A DNA stretch of 64,000 bases from Rhodococcus sp. ABRD24 (lineage in GTDB: Bacteria; Actinomycetota; Actinomycetes; Mycobacteriales; Mycobacteriaceae), in the NCBI RefSeq assembly GCF_004328705.1, contig NZ_CP035319.1:3410001-3474000 (forward strand), read 5' to 3'. Positions 61,075 to 64,000 of the stretch are shown one piece after another. Within the stretch, counting starts at the first letter, position 1, and each line of letters begins with the position of its first letter. A program made the translations under genes and the position numbers. Below the pieces are notes generated by a model that saw only the letters and a list, made by a program, of their open reading frames with translations, was not told where the DNA came from and ran no database searches.

Positions 61075-61826
61075 CACCCGACGAGCGCAAGCGGCCGATG
61101 CGTCGGCGAGCCAGTCGCAGTGCGGGACCGGCAAGTGGCAACGGTGTGCGGTCGGTGGAGGAAGCGCGGGTTGTCGACTCTGGTGGGGCCACCACTGGCA
61201 CGATCACGTTGGAGAAGGATCGAACTCGGGCGGTTGAGGCTGTCGCGGTCGATGAAGCAGTCACGCAGACAGAGACAATTGCGCTCCCGCTGTCGGCGGG
61301 GGAGGCCACGCCGGAGGAATGGCATCCGACCACGCCCAAGAAGAGTCGCGGCCCTCTGGCCGCTGCGGTCGCATTGGGCTTGGTGATCGTCGCTCTTCTC
61401 GGTGTCGGCGGATGGCTACTGTTCGAGCGGGCGGCTGCGAACGATCGGGACGCTCAGCGGCAGGCCTTCGTAGACACTGCTCAACAGACAGTGCTGAACC
61501 TGACGACCATCAAGCCGGATACGGCCAAAGAAGACGTCGAGAGGATCCTGGCGGGTGCGAGTGGGGAGTTCAAGTCGGAGTTCGACGGCCGTGAGGACCC
61601 CTTCGTCAGCATCGTGAAGGAGGCCGGCGTGACCACCGTCGGCCGGATCGTGGCGACGGGCTTCGAGAGCGAGAATGGAAACACCGCAACGGTTCTCGTG
61701 TCGGCTCGAGCCGATGTGAGCAGTGCGAACGGTGATCAGAACGGTCCGCGTGACTTCCGGATGCGTGTCACGGTGACCGATGACGACGGGACGTTGACCG
61801 CATCGAAGGTGGAGTTCGTGCCGTGA
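61041..61826 (+). CDS. Mce-associated membrane protein (Mas4A)
   Basis: A 261-residue protein from the GTG at 61041 (GAGAGAGGA upstream) inside the mce4F end. Acidic then Arg-rich N-terminal cytosolic part (1-103), one membrane helix (about 105-128, AVALGLVIVALLGVGGWLLF) and an external NTF2-like domain (about 130-261; NDRDAQRQAFVDTAQQTVLN). Such Mas proteins end mce operons and are equivalent to Rv3493c; they stabilise the transporter. A start upstream would put it inside mce4F and is not supported. Confidence 0.9.
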   Translation: MADDDDTSAGLTPDERKRPMRRRASRSAGPASGNGVRSVEEARVVDSGGATTGTITLEKDRTRAVEAVAVDEAVTQTETIALPLSAGEATPEEWHPTTPKKSRGPLAAAVALGLVIVALLGVGGWLLFERAAANDRDAQRQAFVDTAQQTVLNLTTIKPDTAKEDVERILAGASGEFKSEFDGREDPFVSIVKEAGVTTVGRIVATGFESENGNTATVLVSARADVSSANGDQNGPRDFRMRVTVTDDDGTLTASKVEFVP

Positions 61827-62401
61827 CCGAGAATCGTGCCGAGAATGAGGGTGGTGGTGTGACCACCGAGACGGATGCGTCGCCGATCCAGACCACGCCA
61901 GCTGTTGTTCCTACGAAGTCGTCGCTGCCGACAGCGCTCCTGGCTGTCGCCGGTGTCGTGGTTGCCGCCCTTTTGGTGGGTGTCGGTTTTCTGGGCTGGG
62001 GCTACTTGCAGGACCGTGCGACCGAACAGGCCCGTTCGGACGCTGTCCAGGCGGCGACTGCTCAGGCAACTGCGATGCTGTCCTACAACTTCAACGAGGT
62101 CGACCAGCAGTTGGCTGCCGCCGCAGACGGTCTGACGAGTGACTTCAAAGGCGACTACGACAAGTTGGTGAAGGAGACGATCGCTCCGGGCGCCAAGGAG
62201 AAGAAGATCACCGTCGAGGCCACCGTGCAGGCCGGGGCGATTGAATCGGCGAGCCCGGACGACGCTGTGGTGCTGTTGTATGTCAACCAGATTACGACCA
62301 GCGAAGAGATGCCGGACGCCGCGACCACCGGAAGTCGCGTGCGGATGGAGATGCACAAGGAAGGCGATCGCTGGCTTACTGGGCGACTGACGCCGATGTA
62401 G
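61823..62401 (+). CDS. Mce-associated membrane protein (Mas4B)
   Basis: The 192-residue last gene of the mce4 operon starts at the GTG overlapping the previous stop (GTGA). Short cytosolic N-terminus, membrane helix about 35-58 (TALLAVAGVVVAALLVGVGF), then an NTF2-like external domain with DAVQAATAQATAMLSYNFNE near 74-93 and RWLTGRLTPM at the end. It corresponds to Rv3492c and probably works with Mas4A on the outside of the Mce4 complex. A strong hairpin follows 19 bp later. Confidence 0.9.
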   Translation: MTENRAENEGGGVTTETDASPIQTTPAVVPTKSSLPTALLAVAGVVVAALLVGVGFLGWGYLQDRATEQARSDAVQAATAQATAMLSYNFNEVDQQLAAAADGLTSDFKGDYDKLVKETIAPGAKEKKITVEATVQAGAIESASPDDAVVLLYVNQITTSEEMPDAATTGSRVRMEMHKEGDRWLTGRLTPM

Positions 62402-62420
62402 CGATTCGCGCACAGGTTCC

Positions 62421-62460
62421 ACGACGGAGGGCTCCCGAAAATTCGGGAGCCCTCCGTCGT
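62421..62460. terminator. Strong bidirectional terminator between mce4 and otsA
   Basis: A near-perfect 40-bp palindrome (arms 62421-62439 and 62442-62460) of the unit ACGACGGAGGGCTCCCGAA, located between convergent mas4B and otsA ends. Confidence 0.9.
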
Positions 62461-62479
62461 ATGTATTTGTGGTGCAGAA

Positions 62480-64000
62480 CTACTCGGTGTACTCACCATC
62501 GGACGGCAGCAGCGCCGCACCGGCTACCCCCTGCTGGCCCAGGGCATCGAGGAAGGAATGCGCCCACCGGTCGACGTCGTGCGCGAGGACCTGACGGCGC
62601 AGAGCGCGCATGTGGCGTCGGCCTTCCTCTCGGCCCACGGTGAGGGCCGCCTCCATCTTGTCCTTGACGTCGTCGAGGTCGTGGGGGTTGCACAGGAAGG
62701 CTTGGCGGAGTTCGGCTGCGGCCCCGGTGAATTCGCTCAGCAGCAGGGCGCCGCCGAGGTCGCTTCGGCAGGCCACGTACTCCTTGGCGACCAGATTCAT
62801 GCCGTCGCGCAGCGGAGTCACCAACATGACGTCAGCGGCCACGAAGAATGCAACCAACTCATCGCGGGCAATGGCGCGGTGGATGTAGTGCACCACCGGC
62901 CGACCCACCTCGGCGTACTCGCCGTTGATTCGGCTGACCGTCTGCTCGATCGCACCACGCATCTGAACATAGCTTTCGACGCGTTCGCGGCTCGGGGTGG
63001 CTAGCTGCACCATGACGGTATCGGCGGGATCGACCCGGCCTTCCTCGAGCAGTTCGTACAGCGCGTCGAGTCGGACGTCGATGCCCTTGGTGTAGTCGAG
63101 CCGGTCGACGCCGAGCATGATGTGCTTCGGGTTGCCCAGTTCCTTGCGGATCTGCTTGGCGCGGTCACGAATCGACTTGCGGCGGGACAGTTCGTCGAGC
63201 TGCCCGGAGTCGATGGAGATCGGGAACGCACCGACCCGCACGTTGCGGAACCCGACTTGTACGACACCGAGTTTGGAGCGCACTCCGACAGACCCGCGGG
63301 AGGTTTGCTGGCCTGCCAGTCTCCGGGCCAGGAACAGGAAGTTCTCTGCGCCACCGGGGAGGTGGAAGCCGATGAGGTCGGCGCCGAGGAGGCCCTCGAC
63401 GATCTCGCGCCGCCACGGCATCTGCATGAACAGCTCGACTGGCGGGAACGGGATGTGCAGGAAGAATCCGATGGTCAGGTCGGGGCGCAGCATGCGCAGC
63501 ATCTTCGGCACCAGCTGTAGCTGGTAGTCCTGTATCCATACGGTGGCGCCTTCGGCGGCGGCCTTCGAGGTGGCCTCGGCGAACCGCCGGTTCACCTCGA
63601 CATAGGCGTTCCACCACTCGCGCCGGTACTCCGGCTTCACGATGACGTCGTGGTAAAGCGGCCACAGGGTTGCGTTGGAGAAGCCTTCGTAGTAGTCCGC
63701 AACCTCCTGCGCGCTCAGCGGTATGGGGTAGAGGTCGAGACCGTCCTCGACGATCGGGTCGAGGTCGACGTCGGCCACTCCGGGCCATCCGACCCAAGCG
63801 CCCTTGTTGTTGCGCAGTATCGGCTCGAGCGCGGTGACAAGGCCACCAGGGCTGCGCTTCCAGCGAGACGTGCCGTCGGGCAGTGTCTCGAGGTCGACGG
63901 GTAGACGGTTGGCGACTACGACGAAGTCGGACCCTCCGGTGTTGCTACCCGGCTCGGTGCCCGTAGGCCTCTCGGAACTCGTCGGTGACGCCGAGAGCGA
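62480..64000 (-). CDS. otsA: Trehalose-6-phosphate synthase OtsA, 5' end cut by window edge
   Basis: The frame is open from the stop at 62480 to the right edge: 506 residues without the start codon. GT20 features are clear: [12 protein letters not shown] (24-35) and [11 protein letters not shown] near 50, WVGWPG near 69-74, [12 protein letters not shown] near 153, [10 protein letters not shown] near 177, the nucleotide-sugar loop [20 protein letters not shown] (near 293), and [14 protein letters not shown] near 393, the donor site. It transfers glucose from UDP- or ADP-glucose to glucose-6-phosphate to make trehalose-6-phosphate. OtsA (Rv3490) lies close to the mce4 end in M. tuberculosis as well, so the synteny is conserved. 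Confidence 0.94.
   Translation of the reverse strand, partial: SLSASPTSSERPTGTEPGSNTGGSDFVVVANRLPVDLETLPDGTSRWKRSPGGLVTALEPILRNNKGAWVGWPGVADVDLDPIVEDGLDLYPIPLSAQEVADYYEGFSNATLWPLYHDVIVKPEYRREWWNAYVEVNRRFAEATSKAAAEGATVWIQDYQLQLVPKMLRMLRPDLTIGFFLHIPFPPVELFMQMPWRREIVEGLLGADLIGFHLPGGAENFLFLARRLAGQQTSRGSVGVRSKLGVVQVGFRNVRVGAFPISIDSGQLDELSRRKSIRDRAKQIRKELGNPKHIMLGVDRLDYTKGIDVRLDALYELLEEGRVDPADTVMVQLATPSRERVESYVQMRGAIEQTVSRINGEYAEVGRPVVHYIHRAIARDELVAFFVAADVMLVTPLRDGMNLVAKEYVACRSDLGGALLLSEFTGAAAELRQAFLCNPHDLDDVKDKMEAALTVGREEGRRHMRALRRQVLAHDVDRWAHSFLDALGQQGVAGAALLPSDGEYTE

Overview
The window is high-GC actinobacterial DNA with GTG starts, 4-bp ATGA/GTGA gene overlaps and KstR/KstR2 operator motifs. 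Its content and synteny with the Mycobacterium tuberculosis cholesterol locus (about Rv3490-Rv3564) point to a mycolic-acid actinomycete, most likely Rhodococcus or a close relative. Species is not claimed. Most of the window is a sterol-catabolism island: side-chain degradation, degradation of the last two rings (HIP pathway) and the Mce4 sterol importer.

Layout. (1) 1-8400: a truncated SDR, CYP142 behind a KstR-like palindrome, then unrelated genes (lipoprotein, broken DUF222/HNH gene, secreted cupin, aldo-keto reductase, SnoaL-like protein, metal transporter with ArsR regulator, HAD phosphatase). (2) 8423-18084: the KstR2/HIP block, two divergent operons around a consensus KstR2 box: fadD3-crotonase-fadE31-fadE32-fadE33 leftward and fadE30(ipdE1)-ipdF-kstR2-fadA6 rightward. 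(3) 18085-24167: an insert with a bile-acid-type symporter, a stand-alone CYP102-like P450, a DUF2277 protein and a three-gene cassette (secreted glycine-rich protein, membrane protein, ParA-like protein lacking its P-loop lysine). (4) 24239-29544: echA20-ipdA-ipdB-ipdC divergent from two SDR genes, with a KstR2 box between. (5) 29617-33465: a GyrA-like/GNAT fusion, a Ddn homologue, fadA5 and, divergently, cyp125 with two KstR boxes between. (6) 33686-46016: DUF35-ltp4-ltp3-LLM-SnoaL operon, a second LLM oxidoreductase, a TetR-thiolase-SDR group, then echA19 divergent from fadD19-nitronate-monooxygenase-like gene. (7) 46079-51624: fadE26-fadE27-fadD17, ferredoxin fdxD and hsd4A. (8) 52247-62401: the complete mce4 operon (yrbE4AB, mce4A-F, two Mce-associated proteins), then convergent otsA, cut by the window edge.

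How it works together. Mce4 imports sterol. CYP125/CYP142, fed by the ferredoxin, oxidise the side-chain terminus. FadD19/FadD17, FadE26-FadE27, EchA19, Hsd4A, FadA5 and Ltp3/Ltp4 shorten the side chain. After ring A/B cleavage by genes not in this window, FadD3 activates HIP, and the IpdE/IpdF/IpdC/EchA20/IpdAB/FadE32/FadA6 set opens rings C and D. Nine KstR-type and three KstR2-type sites sit at operon promoters. The igr genes that follow cyp125 in M. tuberculosis, and kstR, ksh and hsa, are not present here.
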